DNA from: Bathymodiolus brooksi
Taxonomy: Eukaryota > Mollusca > Bivalvia > Mytilida > Modiolidae
DNA: 64,000 bases
NCBI GenBank assembly: GCA_963680875.1
Contig: OY804575.1
Coordinates: 102,045,505-102,109,504 of the forward strand
Direction: 5' to 3'
Shown here: in pieces, positions 12,301 through 27,300 of the stretch
Position numbering within the stretch: position 1 is the stretch's first letter
How the letters are laid out: each line of letters begins with the position of its first letter
Translations under genes and position numbers: made by a program
Notes under the pieces: generated by a model
Databases searched by the model: none
What the model saw: the letters and a program-made list of their open reading frames with translations, nothing else
Told to the model about the DNA's origin: nothing

Positions 12301-15300
12301 ACAACATGTATTAGAAATTCAAAATTTGTTAGGACAAACAGATTTTATAATGGAATAAAGGGCTACAAACTGGAGGCAGCTTAATACAACCATTTTTGGC
12401 ATTTCTTGGCCTCTTGTTTACAAAATCTACATGGCAAGAAGCTCCAAAATCAATCAGAACCTTTATTGGTAGCTGCCAAGGAGCATTGTGTTTTGATTGA
12501 GGGTTAATTAGTAAGAAAAGAATGGATGTAAATGAAAATGAGAGACTATTCAACATGACACTTAAGACATAAATTCATCTAAGGGAACAGCACATTTATT
12601 GCTGTTCTGCATTTTCAAAGTCACAGTTTGGGTCTTTAATAATGACTGAGCAAAACTCAAATCTAAAACGAGTGTGTAATGGCCCCTAGCCTGAAGCTGA
12701 GTGGTACTCTTTATTTCCACCGATAAACCCTTCATCTGGGTTTCTCACTTTTGAGACAGACCAGTTCCTATTTTTAGCGATGTGAGATTTTCTTATCTTG
12801 CACTAGTGCAAGACAAAAAAATTATGTGCGTTTTACTGGCAAATGCATGCTGTAGAGTTTATGTCAACTGCTCCCCCCCCCCCCCCCCCCCCCCCCCAAT
12901 TCTCCATGCTTTTCCTTTTTAAAATAAACAATTCACTGTATATAAGTTTTCAATCTTTTATAAACACGCAAATCCTAACAATCAGCCATATTATTACATA
13001 ATAACCGTCACGCAATACACAAAAATGCGGAACTACTTTTTTGATTGACATGAAGGGGAAATAACTCACATTGTTTACATGAAATTTACAAACAAACACG
13101 AAACTAAAAACAGCTGATAAAAGTGAGAAATAAAATCAAACACTGGCAAAAAGTGCAAGACAGGGAAATCTCTGACATCCTCGGGTAAGATTTCAATCGT
13201 TCGCTGACTCTGCGAGTCTCGTCAGCGAACAATTGAAATCTTACCCTCGGGTGTCGGAGATTTCCCTGTCTTGCACTTTTGCCGGTGTTAGATTCTATAT
13301 ATCTTTGTTGTTTTGATGTTAATTGATGTAAATAATTTGACATCTCAGATGTGGGGCTATCACCAAGGAAACAAAGCATGGGTGAAGCATTCTTACAAAT
13401 TCATTGCAAATTTTAAAGTGGAAAGATTCAAATTTCTATGAGATATTTATAACAGTTTCCAATTTAAAGATTGCAGTCATATTTAAAAGGGTAAAATTTC
13501 AGAATGTTGGGAAATTCTTACAGAAAGCACACTAGCCCAAAGTTTCATTCAAATATGTTATGTTTGGTAATGGCAGACATAATTGCACCATACATTTTCT
13601 GTGATATATGTTGAGTGGTTTCGTAGATATAACCTTAGTTTTCTGTGTGGTGTTTTGTAGATTATGGTTTGTTCTTTTTGCTTTTGGCCATTGTATTTTC
13701 TGTTCTTCTTCGAATTACAGCTTTCTTCTTGCACCAAATATTTGACATTCTGGTGCCCCATTGATCCAGTTGGAGTACACCAACAATTCAATCACTAGAT
13801 GATTTTTTTTGCTAAAAAAAAACCTGATTAAAAATTGGATTTTTTTTTTTTTTTTTAAAACACAAAAAAACCCAATCGACTTAAGCAGCAGTATATGTCT
13901 CAACTAATCACTATAAAAGTTCTAAGTGAGGCTAAAACGGCAAATAGTATTTCAATATTAAAAAATACAATCCTTCAAATTAAAGTATGTAGATGATGAA
14001 AAATAATTGATTACATAAAACATAACAACAAGATATTGCCACAAAATTCCTTGGAAAACAAAACAAAAATTAACAGCCACTCTCTGACAAAAATATTTGC
14101 AAAACTTGTGTTGGAATTTAAATCATGGTGCAAAAATGGCCATGCTTAGGTATCTAAGGAGAGATTTACGAAGAATTTCACAATAAACATGGCATTTTTT
14201 TTTAATTCTTTTAACATCAACTTGCATGTAATTTTTACCTCATTTTCTATTGTTTCATTCAGAAGGGATTCCTACCAATATAAATTTAAATACATAGACT
14301 TTTATCTATTATTTCATATATTTTTTTAAATTATTTCATATGTAACAGTAGGAGGGGGGTCAACAACAGACTTGCAAAATGACTAGTAAACTTAGACCAC
14401 AGGAAATAATAATTTTATACCACAACCACTACTACGACACACATTTGAAATGTTTTATTAGTAATAACCCTACTATATTGTTTTCTCTTGAAAACAAGAT
14501 GAACTGTGAGCTAATGCTCACTTATGATACCCCCGCTCTTCGGCAAACAGGAAGTAGGAATCTGACGGGTCAAAAAACGCTTCCCATGATATGGGGTACC
14601 TATATGAAGCTTGTGACCAAATATCAGATTCCTGTCATCAATAGTTGCTGAGAAAAATGCGACTAAAAATGGGCATATGCAAAATATATGTTCAATGTGT
14701 ATAAAAATCAACAAAGTCGACAAACAGGAAGTAGGAATCTGATGGGTCCAAAAACGCTTCCCATGATATGGGGTACCTATATGAAGCTTGTGACCAAATA
14801 TCAGATTCCTGTCATCAATAGTTGCTGAGAAAAATGCAACTAAAAATGGGCATATGCAAAATATATGTTCAATGTGTATAAAAATCAACAAAGTCGACAA
14901 ACAGGAAGTAGGAATCTGATGGGTCCAAAAACACTTCCCACGATATGGGGTACCTATATGAAGCTTGTGACCAAATATCAGATCTCTTCCATCAATAGTT
15001 GCTGAGAAAATTGTGACGAAAAATGTGCATATATGTTCAATGTGTATAAAAACCAACTAAGTCGGCAAACAGGAAGTAGGAATCTGATGGGTCCAAAAAC
15101 GCTTCCCACAATATGGCATACCTATATGAAGCTTGTGACCAAATATCAGATTCCTGTCATCAATAGTTGCTTAGAAAAATGCGACGAAAAATGTGCTTAT
15201 ACAAATGTATGTTAAATGTGTATAAAAATCAACAAAATCGGCAAACAGGAAGTAGGAATCTAATGGGTCCAAAAACGCTTCCCACAATATGGGGTACCTA

Positions 15301-18300
15301 TATGAAGCTTGTGACCAAATATCAGATTTCAGCCATCAATAGTTGCTGAGAAAAATGCGACTAAAAATGGGCATATGCAAAATGTATGTTCAATGTGTAT
15401 AAAAATCAACAAAGTCGACAAACAGGAAGTAGGAATCTAATGGGTCCAAAAACGCTTCCCACGATATGGGGTACCTATTTGAAGCTTGTGACCAAATATC
15501 AGATCTCTGCCATCAATAGTTGCTGAGAAAAATGTGACAAAAAATGTGCATATATGTTCAATGTGTATAAAAACCAACTAGGTCGGCAAACAGGAAGTAG
15601 GAATCTGACGGGTCCAAAAACGCTTCCCACAATATGGCATACCTATATGAAGCTTGTGACCAAATATCAGATTCCTGTCATCAATAATTGCTGAGAAAAA
15701 TGCGACAAAAAATGTGCTTATACAAATGTATGTTAAATGTGTATAAAAATCAACAAAATCGGCAAACAGGAAGTAGGAATCTAATGGGTCCAAAAACGCT
15801 TCTCACGATATGGGGTACCTATATGAAGCTTGTGATCAAATATCAGATTTCTGCCATCATCAGTTGCTGAGAAAAATGCGACGAAAAATTAGCATATATG
15901 TTCAATGTGTATAAAAACCAACTAAGTCAGCAAACAGGAAGTAGGAATCTGACGGGTCCAAAAACGCTACTCACAATATGGTATACCTATATGAAGCTGG
16001 TGACCAAATATCAGATTTCTACCATCAACAGTTAGAAAAATGTGACGAAAAATATCTTGGACGGACGGAAGGACAGACGGACAGAGGTAAAACAGTATAC
16101 CCCCCTCCCCCTTCAGGGAGCGGGGGTATAATAACGAATACCCATGACTCAGACTTGATCCAAAAAGAGACATTCTGCTTTTAAAAGTGACTACTTACAA
16201 CTAACAACATCAGATCAAACTGATGATTTTATAGGGGGCATGCACTTAATCTGTATTAAGATGTAACCTTTTGGACAAAGAAAAAGTGGTCTTTTAAGAC
16301 AGTTGACCTCTTAAAAGAGGTTCGATTCATGTGAAATTTTCTATCACAGGACAAGAAAATGGTGACCTTCTAATACAGGTGACTGTTTAATAGAGGGGAC
16401 TGTATGGACAAGCTTGACTGTATTTTTGACATAGATTAAAGGTGATTATGTCTAAATGGTCTTTTTTTGGATAAAACAGCACTTTACAAGTGTAAGCCTA
16501 ATTTATGAATAGTTAATCCCATCTGTATATTGTATTACTTGTTTATTATTGACAAAATGAACCCCATTTATTTGATCCTGAGAACATAATTTGTTTTACC
16601 TACCTGTGATTTCATAGCCTTATCTCGAGAATATTTGTGGAACGTGTAGAAAGGTGACTTGGCTCCTTGTGTCACCCATGGATGTATCTCAACATCTAAC
16701 AATGGAAGACGAAGATCACATGAGGGTTCCAACAACTTTTTGAGCAAATTTTTACAATCTGAAAAAAAAAAAAAATAAAAAAAAAATAGAGTTATCTCTC
16801 TTTGCATAAGGTTGTGAATATAAACAGGAAAATCCTTGAAGTGTTTTTTCTTATAATATTTATGATATTGACCCTGAAAACAGTAACAATTTGACTTCAA
16901 ACTTAAACATCAAAGCTAACAATGCCTTTCTGCTTTTTAATCTATTTAAAATTTCAACATTTTTCAATGCAAACATATAATGTGTCATGAAACAAGGCAT
17001 AAAGTGACACAGACCCAAATTCAGGGTCTCGACCTGCATCCTGCATAACACTGACTGGCAAAGCCTGTATATTATATTTAAGTGTACAATATGTGTCTAA
17101 AAGAATGTGGTACAAATGATTAGTATAATTAATCGTTGCAGAGTTACAGATTACATAAATGTGGTACAAATGATTAGTATATTTAATCGTTGCAGAGTTA
17201 CAGATTACATAAATGTGGGGGGAATGATAAGGATTTACATATTAAAAATCAGATAAATCTTTTTCAAATAACAGTAAGAGCAGGCCTTCCAATAAAGGGT
17301 GGTGACCAGGTATTTTACCCACCTAAAATGGTCTTTGGTACCTCCTGATTTTAAAGAGTGTTGTATATGATATACACGAAAATGTTCAAATTGAAAAAAA
17401 AATGCCGCCTGTAAATAGTGAAGTACTGGTACACTTGAAAAATATTGAAAGCCCTGTAAGAGGTGTACATCATCAATATGTTAGGAATCATTTTAAGGAG
17501 GTGCAAATCTTCAATTTGTGTGCAATCAACCAATTCAGTTTCAGATTGCACAAACTAGATACTTTCTAGAGCAAGCGATTAGTGAGGGAGTGATTGTTGT
17601 TTAATGCCAAAAACTGAAATGAGCAATTTTTCAGTTATATTATGGTGAGAACAAGTTGCATTCCATGAGATGATGATGACGTCCGGTTGGTATTAGACCA
17701 ACAGGTGTAGTTGGATTTTCATAGTGCTAGCTCACTAAAACAACAGTCCACAGGTAAACATGTTACTACATTCTGACACATTATCTTTATTCTGAGTTAA
17801 CCAGTCTTTATTCTTACTGCCAAATGTTGTATGCTTAGTGGAGAAGCTGTAAACACCTATTTTTTTTAGTCTTTGGCTTGACTCGACTGGAATTGAACCC
17901 ACGATCTATCGCAATTAAGGTGAACACACTCACTATTACACCACCGATCAACGATGACAAAAATGACTAAGTTTCAAATATTGACATTACTAATCATTTT
18001 GACAAGATGAGAAGTTTCTTAAATTTCAGCTGAAAAACAAGAATTGTCCATGGCAACCATGTTTCTTGCCCGATCAAGACAAAATTAGGAATCTCTTTAG
18101 AGGAACTCACATAATCATTTGTACTAAATTAAAAATCATTTGGACTTCTGAGGAGAAGATTATTTAAATTTCAGCCAATCAAAAACAAGTTTGACAATGC
18201 TGGCAATATCAGTTATCTATGTGTCATTCTGGCTTGAAATACCGGGGTATAGAAGTTTCAGATTTTTTATATTCTTAGTAATGGCCGTCATGCTGCATTG

Positions 18301-21300
18301 ATTTCTAAGAGGGATATTTCAAGGATCGGTGATTTAATCTTTGCAGTTGTTTCAGAGTAGTAGATTTTTTTTTTAAATAATTTTTGTCAAAATAAACCCA
18401 ATTTGCATAATCATCATTCACCTAAATAACAAATTTCCATAAAGTAAAAAAAAAAAGAAGTAAAATTTAAAAAAAACACTGCAAAATAAATGTCAACTAT
18501 GTGTTATTGAATATCTACAGTAAAATTTAATCTGATTCTGATTTAAAATGTTAGGTTTTCACAATATGAGAGGAAAAAAATCTATATTTCTATAATGGCA
18601 GATATATATCATGAATCTAGGGCAGGATTAATGGGTATCACCTTAAACTAGAGCAACTAAGTACAGTTACATCAGTTAGACATACATCTTCTAGTTTAAA
18701 CTAGAGCAACTAAGTACAGTTACATCAGTTAGACATACATCTTCTAGTTTAAACTAGAGCAACTAAGTACAGTTACATCAGTTAGACATACATCTTCTAG
18801 TTTAAACTAGAGCAACTAAGTACAGTTACATCAGTTAGACATTACATCTTCTAGTTTAAACTAGAGCAACTAAGTACAGTTACATCAGTTAGACATAAAT
18901 CTTCTAGTTTAAACTAGAGCAACTAAGTACAGTTACATCAGTTAGACATTACATCTTCTAGTTTAAACTAGAGCAACTAAGTACAGTTACATCAGTTAGA
19001 CATAAATCTTCTAGTTTAAACTAGAGCAACTAAGTACAGTTACATCAGTTAGACATACATCTTCTAGTTTAAACTAGAGCAATTAAGTACAGTTACATCA
19101 GTTAGACATACATCTTCTAGTTTAAACTAGAGCAACTAAGTACAGTTACATCAGTTAGACATACATCTTCTAGTTTAAACTAGAGCAACTAAGTACAGTT
19201 ACATCAGTTAGACATACATCTTCTAGTTTAAACTAGAGCAACTAAGTACAGTTACATCAGTTAGACATTACATCTTCTAGTTTAAACTAGAGCAACTAAG
19301 TACAGTTACATCAGTTAGACATAAATCTTCTAGTTTAAACTAGAGCAACTAAGTACAGTTACATCAGTTAGACATTACATCTTCTAGTTTAAACTAGAGC
19401 AACTAAGTACAGTTACATCAGTTAGACATAAATCTTCTAGTTTAAACTAGAGCAACTAAGTACAGTTACATCAGTTAGACATACATCTTCTAGTTTAAAC
19501 TAGAGCAATTAAGTACAGTTACATCAGTTAGACATACATCTTCTAGTTTAAACTAGAGCAATTAAGTACAGTTACATCAGTTAGACATAAATCTTCTAGT
19601 TTAAACTAGAGCAACTAAGTACAGTTACATCAGTTAGACATAAATCTTCTAGTTTAAACTAGAGCAATTAAGTACAGTTACATCAGTTAGACATACATCT
19701 TCTAGTTTAAACTAGAGCAACTAAGTACAGTTACATCAGTTAGACATAAATCTTCTAGTTTAAACTAGAGCAATTAAGTACAGTTACATCAGTTAGACAT
19801 ACATCTTCTAGTTTAAACTAGAGCAACTAAGTACAGTTACATCAGTTAGACATACATCTTCTAGTTTAAACTAGAGCAATTAAGTACAGTTACATCAGTT
19901 AGACATACATCTTCTAGTTTAAACTAGAGCAACTAAGTACAGTTACATCAGTTAGACATAAATCTTCTAGTTTAAACTAGAGCAACTAAGTACAGTTACA
20001 TCAGTTAGACATACATCTTCAAGTTTAAACTAGAGCAACTAAGTACAGTTACATCAGTTAGACATACATCTTCTAGTTTAAACTAGAGCAACTAAGTACA
20101 GTTACATCAGTTAGACATAAATCTTCTAGTTTAAACTAGAGCAATTAAGTACAGTTACATCAGTTAGACATACATCTTCTAGGTTAAACTAGAGCAATTA
20201 AGTACAGTTACATCAGTTAGACATACATCTTCTAGTTTAAACTAGAGCAATTAAGTACAGTTACATCAGTTAGACATAAATCTTCTAGTTTAAACTAGAG
20301 CAACTAAGTACAGTTACATCAGTTAGACATACATCTTCTAGTTTAAACTAGAGCAATTAAGTACAGTTACATCAGTTAGACATACATCTTCTAGTTTAAA
20401 CTAGAGCAACTAAGTACAGTTACATCAGTTAGACATACATCTTCTAGTTTAAACTAGAGCAACTAAGTACAGTTACATCAGTTAGACATAAATCTTCTAG
20501 TTTAAACTAGAGCAACTAAGTACAGTTACATCAGTTAGACATACATCTTCTAGTTTAAACTAGAGCAATTAAGTACAGTTACATCAGTTAGACATACATC
20601 TTCTAGTTTAAACTAGAGCAACTAAGTACAGTTACATCAGTTAGACATAAATCTTCTAGTTTAAACTAGAGCAACTAAGTACAGTTACATCAGTTAGACA
20701 TACATCTTCTAGTTTAAACTAGAGCAATTAAGTACAGTTACATCAGTTAGACATACATCTTCTAGTTTAAACTAGAGCAATTAAGTACAGTTACATCAGT
20801 TAGACATACATCTTCTAGTTTAAACTAGAGCAATTAAGTACAGTTACATCAGTTAGACATAAATCTTCTAGTTTAAACTAGAGCAACTAAGTACAGTTAC
20901 ATCAGTTAGACATAAATCTTCTAGTTTAAACTAGAGCAATTAAGTACAGTTACATCAGTTAGACATACATCTTCTAGTTTAAACTAGAGCAACTAAGTAC
21001 AGTTACATCAGTTAGACATACATCTTCTAGTTTAAACTAGAGCAACTAAGTACAGTTACATCAGTTAGACATACATCTTCTAGTTTAAACTAGAGCAACT
21101 AAGTACAGTTACATCAGTTAGACATACATCTTCTAGTTTAAACTAGAGCAATTAAGTACAGTTACATCAGTTAGACATACATCTTCTAGTTTAAACTAGA
21201 GCAACTAAGTACAGTTACATCAGTTAGACATAAATCTTCTAGTTTAAACTAGAGCAACTAAGTACAGTTACATCAGTTAGACATACATCTTCAAGTTTAA

Positions 21301-24300
21301 ACTAGAGCAACTAAGTACAGTTACATCAGTTAGACATACATCTTCTAGTTTAAACTAGAGCAACTAAGTACAGTTACATCAGTTAGACATAAATCTTCTA
21401 GTTTAAACTAGAGCAATTAAGTACAGTTACATCAGTTAGACATACATCTTCTAGTTTAAACTAGAGCAATTAAGTACAGTTACATCAGTTAGACATACAT
21501 CTTCTAGTTTAAACTAGAGCAACTAAGTACAGTTACATCAGTTAGACATAAATCTTCTAGTTTAAACTAGAGCAACTAAGTACAGTTACATCAGTTAGAC
21601 ATACATCTTCTAGTTTAAACTAGAGCAATTAAGTACAGTTACATCAGTTAGACATACATCTTCTAGTTTAAACTAGAGCAACTAAGTACAGTTACATCAG
21701 TTAGACATACATCTTCTAGTTTAAACTAGAGCAACTAAGTACAGTTACATCAGTTAGACATAAATCTTCTAGTTTAAACTAGAGCAACTAAGTACAGTTA
21801 CATCAGTTAGACATACATCTTCTAGTTTAAACTAGAGCAATTAAGTACAGTTACATCAGTTAGACATACATCTTCTAGTTTAAACTAGAGCAACTAAGTA
21901 CAGTTACATCAGTTAGACATAAATCTTCTAGTTTAAACTAGAGCAACTAAGTACAGTTACATCAGTTAGACATACATCTTCTAGTTTAAACTAGAGCAAT
22001 TAAGTACAGTTACATCAGTTAGACATACATCTTCTAGTTTAAACTAGAGCAACTAAGTACAGTTACATCAGTTAGACATAAATCTTCTAGTTTAAACTAG
22101 AGCAACTAAGTACAGTTACATCAGTTAGACATACATCTTCAAGTTTAAACTAGAGCAACTAAGTACACTTACATCAGTTAGACATAAATCTTCAAGTTTA
22201 AACTAGAGCAACTAAGTACAGTTACATCAGTTAGACATAAATCTTCTAGTTTAAACTAGAGCAATTAAGTACAGTTACATCAGTTAGACATACATCTTCT
22301 AGTTTAAACTAGAGCAATTAAGTACAGTTACATCAGTTAGACATAAATCTTCTAGTTTAAACTAGAGCAACTAAGTACAGTTACATCAGTTAGACATAAA
22401 TCTTCTAGTTTAAACTAGAGCAACTAAGTACAGTTACATCAGTTAGACATACATCTTCTAGTTTAAACTAGAGCAATTAAGTACAGTTACATCAGTTAGA
22501 CATACATCTTCTAGTTTAAACTAGAGCAACTAAGTACAGTTACATCAGTTAGACATAAATCTTCTAGTTTAAACTAGAGCAATTAAGTACAGTTACATCA
22601 GTTAGACATAAATCTTCTAGTTTAAACTAGAGCAACTAAGTACAGTTACATCAGTTAGACATACATCTTCTAGTTTAAACTAGAGCAATTAAGTACAGTT
22701 ACATCAGTTAGACATACATCTTCTAGTTTAAACTAGAGCAACTAAGTACAGTTACATCAGTTAGACATACATCTTCTAGTTTAAACTTGAGCAACTAAGT
22801 ACAGTTACTTCAGTTAGACATACATCTTCTAGTTTAAACTAGAGCAACTAAGTACAGTTACATCAGTTAGACATACATCTTCTAGTTTAAACTAGAGCAA
22901 TTAAGTACAGTTACATCAGTTAGACATACATCTTCTAGTTTAAACTAGAACAATTAAGTACAGTTACATCAGTTAGACATACATCTTCTAGTTTAAACTA
23001 GAGCAACTAAGTACAGTTACATCAGTTAGACATACATCTTCTAGTTTAAACTAGAGCAACTAAGTACAGTTACATCAGTTAGACATAAATCTTCTAGTTT
23101 AAACTAGAGCAACTAAGTACAGTTACATCAGTTAGACATACATCTTCTAGTTTAAACTAGAGCAACTAAGTACAGTTACATCAGTTAGACATACATCTTC
23201 TAGTTTAAACTAGAGCAACTAAGTACAGTTACATCAGTTAGACATAAATCTTCTAGTTTAAACTAGAGCAACTAAGTACAGTTACATCAGTTAGACATAC
23301 ATCTTCTAGTTTAAACTAGAGCAACTAAGTACAGTTACATCAGTTAGACATAAATCTTCTAGTTTAAACTAGAGCAACTAAGTACAGTTACATCAGTTAG
23401 ACATACATCTTCTAGTTTAAACTAGAGCAACTAAGTACAGTTACATCAGTTAGACATACATCTTCTAGTTTAAACTAGAGCAACTAAGTACAGTTACATC
23501 AGTTAGACATAAATCTTCTAGTTTAAACTAGAGCAACTAAGTACAGTTACATCAGTTAGACATACATCTTCTAGTTTAAACTAGAGCAACTAAGTACAGT
23601 TACATCAGTTAGACATACATCTTCTAGTTTAAACTAGAGCAATTAAGTACAGTTACATCAGTTAGACATACATCTTCTAGTTTAAACTAGAGCAATTAAG
23701 TACAGTTACTTCAGTTAGACATACATCTTCTAGTTTAAACTAGAGCAATTAAGTACAGTTACTTCAGTTAGACATACATCTTCTAGTTTAAACTAGAGCA
23801 ATTAAGTACAGTTACATCAGTTAGACATACATCTTCTAGTTTAAACTAGAGCAACTAAGTACAGTTACATCAGTTAGACATACATCTTCTAGTTTAAACT
23901 AGAGCAACTAAGTACAGTTACATCAGTTAGACATACATCTTCTAGTTTAAACTAGAGCAACTAAGTACAGTTACTTCAGTTAGACATACATCTTCTAGTT
24001 TAAACTAGAGCAATTAAGTACAGTTACTTCAGTTAGACATACATCTTCTAGTTTAAACTAGAGCAATTAAGTACAGTTACTTCAGTTAGACATACATCTT
24101 CTAGTTTAAACTAGAGCAACTAAGTACAGTTACATCAGTTAGACATACATCTTCTAGTTTAAACTAGAGCAACTAAGTACAGTTACATCAGTTAGACATA
24201 CATCTTCTAGTTTAAACTAGAGCAACTAAGTACAGTTACATCAGTTAGACATACATCTTCTAGTTTAAACTAGAGCAACTAAGTACAGTTACATCAGTTA

Positions 24301-27300
24301 GACATAAATCTTCTAGTTTAAACTAGAGCAACTAAGTACAGTTACATCAGTTAGACATACATCTTCTAGTTTAAACTAGAGCAACTAAGTACAGTTACAT
24401 CAGTTAGACATACATCTTCTAGTTTAAACTAGAGCAACTAAGTACAGTTACATCAGTTAGACATACATCTTCTAGTTTAAACTAGAGCAATTAAGTACAG
24501 TTACTTCAGTTAGACATACATCTTCTAGTTTAAACTAGAGCAATTAAGTACAGTTACTTCAGTTAGACATACATCTTCTAGTTTAAACTAGAGCAATTAA
24601 GTACAGTTACTTCAGTTAGACATACATCTTCTAGTTTAAACTAGAGCAACTAAGTACAGTTACATCAGTTAGACATACATCTTCTAGTTTAAACTAGAGC
24701 AATTAAGTACAGTTACATCAGTTAGACATAAATCTTCTAGTTTAAACTAGAGCAACTAAGTACAGTTACATCAGTTAGACATAAATCTTCTAGTTTAAAC
24801 TAGAGCAACTAAGTACAGTTACATCAGTTAGACATACATCTTCTAGTTTAAACTAGAGCAACTAAGTACAGTTACATCAGTTAGACATACATCTTCTAGT
24901 TTAAACTAGAACAATTAAGTACAGTTACATCAGTTAGACATACATCTTCTAGTTTAAACTAGAGCAACTAAGTACAGTTACATCAGTTAGACATAAATCT
25001 TCTAGTTTAAACTAGAACAACTAAGTACAGTTACATCAGTTAGACATACATCTTCTAGTTTAAACTAGAGCAACTAAGTACAGTTACATCAGTTAGACAT
25101 AAATCTTCAAGTTTAAACTAGAGCAACTAAGTACAGTTACTTCAGTTAGACATAAATCTTCTAGTTTAAACTAGAACAACTAAGTACAGTTACATCAGTT
25201 AGACATACATCTTCTAGTTTAAACTAGAGCAATTAAGTACAGTTACATCAGTTAGACATAAATCTTCTAGTTTAAACTAGAACAACTAAGTACAGTTACT
25301 TCAGTTAGACATACATCTTCTAGTTTAAACTAGAGCAACTAAGTACAGTTACATCAGTTAGACATACATCTTCTAGTTTAAACTAGAGCAATTAAGTACA
25401 GTTACATCAGTTAGACATAAATCTTCTAGTTTAAACTAGAACAACTAAGTACAGTTACTTCAGTTAGACATACATCTTCTAGTTTAAACTAGAGCAACTA
25501 AGTACAGTTACATCAGTTAGACATACATCTTCAAGTTTAAACTAGAACAATTAAGTACCGTTACATCAGTTAGACATACATCTTCTAGTTTAAACTAGAA
25601 CAATTAAGTACAGTTACATCAGTTAGACATACATCTTCTAGTTTAAACTAGAGCAACTAAGTACAGTTACATCAGTTAGACATACATCTTCAAGTTTAAA
25701 CTAGAGCAACTAAGTACAGTTACATCAGTTAGACATACATCTTCTAGTTTAAACTAGAACAATTAAGTACAGTTACATCAGTTAGACATACATCTTCTAG
25801 TTTAAACTAGAACAATTAAGTACAGTTACATCAGTTAGACATACATCTTCTAGTTTAAACTAGAGCAACTAAGTACAGTTACATCAGTTAGACATAAATC
25901 TTCTAGTTTAAACTAGAGCAACTAAGTACAGTTACATCAGTTAGACATACATCTTCAAGTTTAAACTAGAGCAACTAAGTACAGTTACATCAGTTAGACA
26001 TACATCTTCTAGTTTAAACTAGAACAATTAAGTACAGTTACATCAGTTAGACATAAATCTTCTAGTTTAAACTAGAACAATTAAGTACAGTTACATCAGT
26101 TAGACATACATCTTCAAGTTTAAACTAGAGCAACTAAGTACAGTTACATCAGTTAGACATACATCTTCTAGTTTAAACTAGAGCAACTAAGTACAGTTAC
26201 ATCAGTTAGACATAAATCTTCTAGTTTAAACTAGAACAATTAAGTACAGTTACATCAGTTAGACATAAATCTTCTAGTTTAAACTAGAACAACTAAGTAC
26301 AGTTACATCAGTTAGACATACATCTTCTAGTTTAAACTAGAGCAACTAAGTACAGTTACATCAGTTAGACATACATCTTCTAGTTTAAACTAGAGCAACT
26401 AAGTACAGTTACATCAGTTAGACATACATCTTCAAGTTTAAACTAGAGCAACTAAGTACAGTTACATCAGTTAGACATACATCTTCTAGTTTAAACTAGA
26501 GCAACTAAGTACAGTTACATCAATTAGACATACATCTTCTAGTTTAAACTAGAGCAACTAAGTACAGTTACATCAGTTAGACATACATCTTCTAGTTTAA
26601 ACTAGAGCAATTAAGTACAGTTACATCAGTTAGACATACATCTTCTAGTTTAAACTAGAGCAACTAAGTACAGTTACATCAGTTAGACATACATCTTCTA
26701 GTTTAAACTAGAGCAACTAAGTACAGCTACATCAGTTAGACATACATCTTCTAGTTTAAACTAGAGCAATTAAGTACAGTTACATCAGTTAGACATAAAT
26801 CTTCTAGTTTAAACTAGAGCAATTAAGTACAGTTACATCAGTTAGACATACATCTTCTAGTTTAAACTAGAGCAACTAAGTACAGTTACATCAGTTAGAC
26901 ATAAATCTTCTAGTTTAAACTAGAACAATTAAGTACAGTTACATCAGTTAGACATACATCTTCTAGTTTAAACTAGAGCAACTAAGTACAGTTACATCAG
27001 TTAGACATACATCTTCTAGTTTAAACTAGAGCAACTAAGTACAGTTACATCAGTTAGACATACATCTTCTAGTTTAAACTAGAACAATTAAGTACAGTTA
27101 CATCAGTTAGACATAAATCTTCTAGTTTAAACTAGAACAATTAAGTACAGTTACATCAGTTAGACATACATCTTCTAGTTTAAACTAGAGCAACTAAGTA
27201 CAGTTACATCAGTTAGACATACATCTTCTAGTTTAAACTAGAACAACTAAGTACAGTTACATCAGTTAGACATACATCTTCTAGTTTAAACTAGAACAAT

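Noticed and set aside
12329..12556. 75-codon minus-strand frame
   Set aside because: It overlaps a dispersed repeat shared with 38810-38960 and resembles no protein.
14511..16184. Repetitive reading frames on both strands in the tandem-core element, and a similar set at 32962-33603
   Set aside because: They follow the roughly 177-bp periodicity, which is 59 codons. The frames break where unit length changes and no protein family is recognised.
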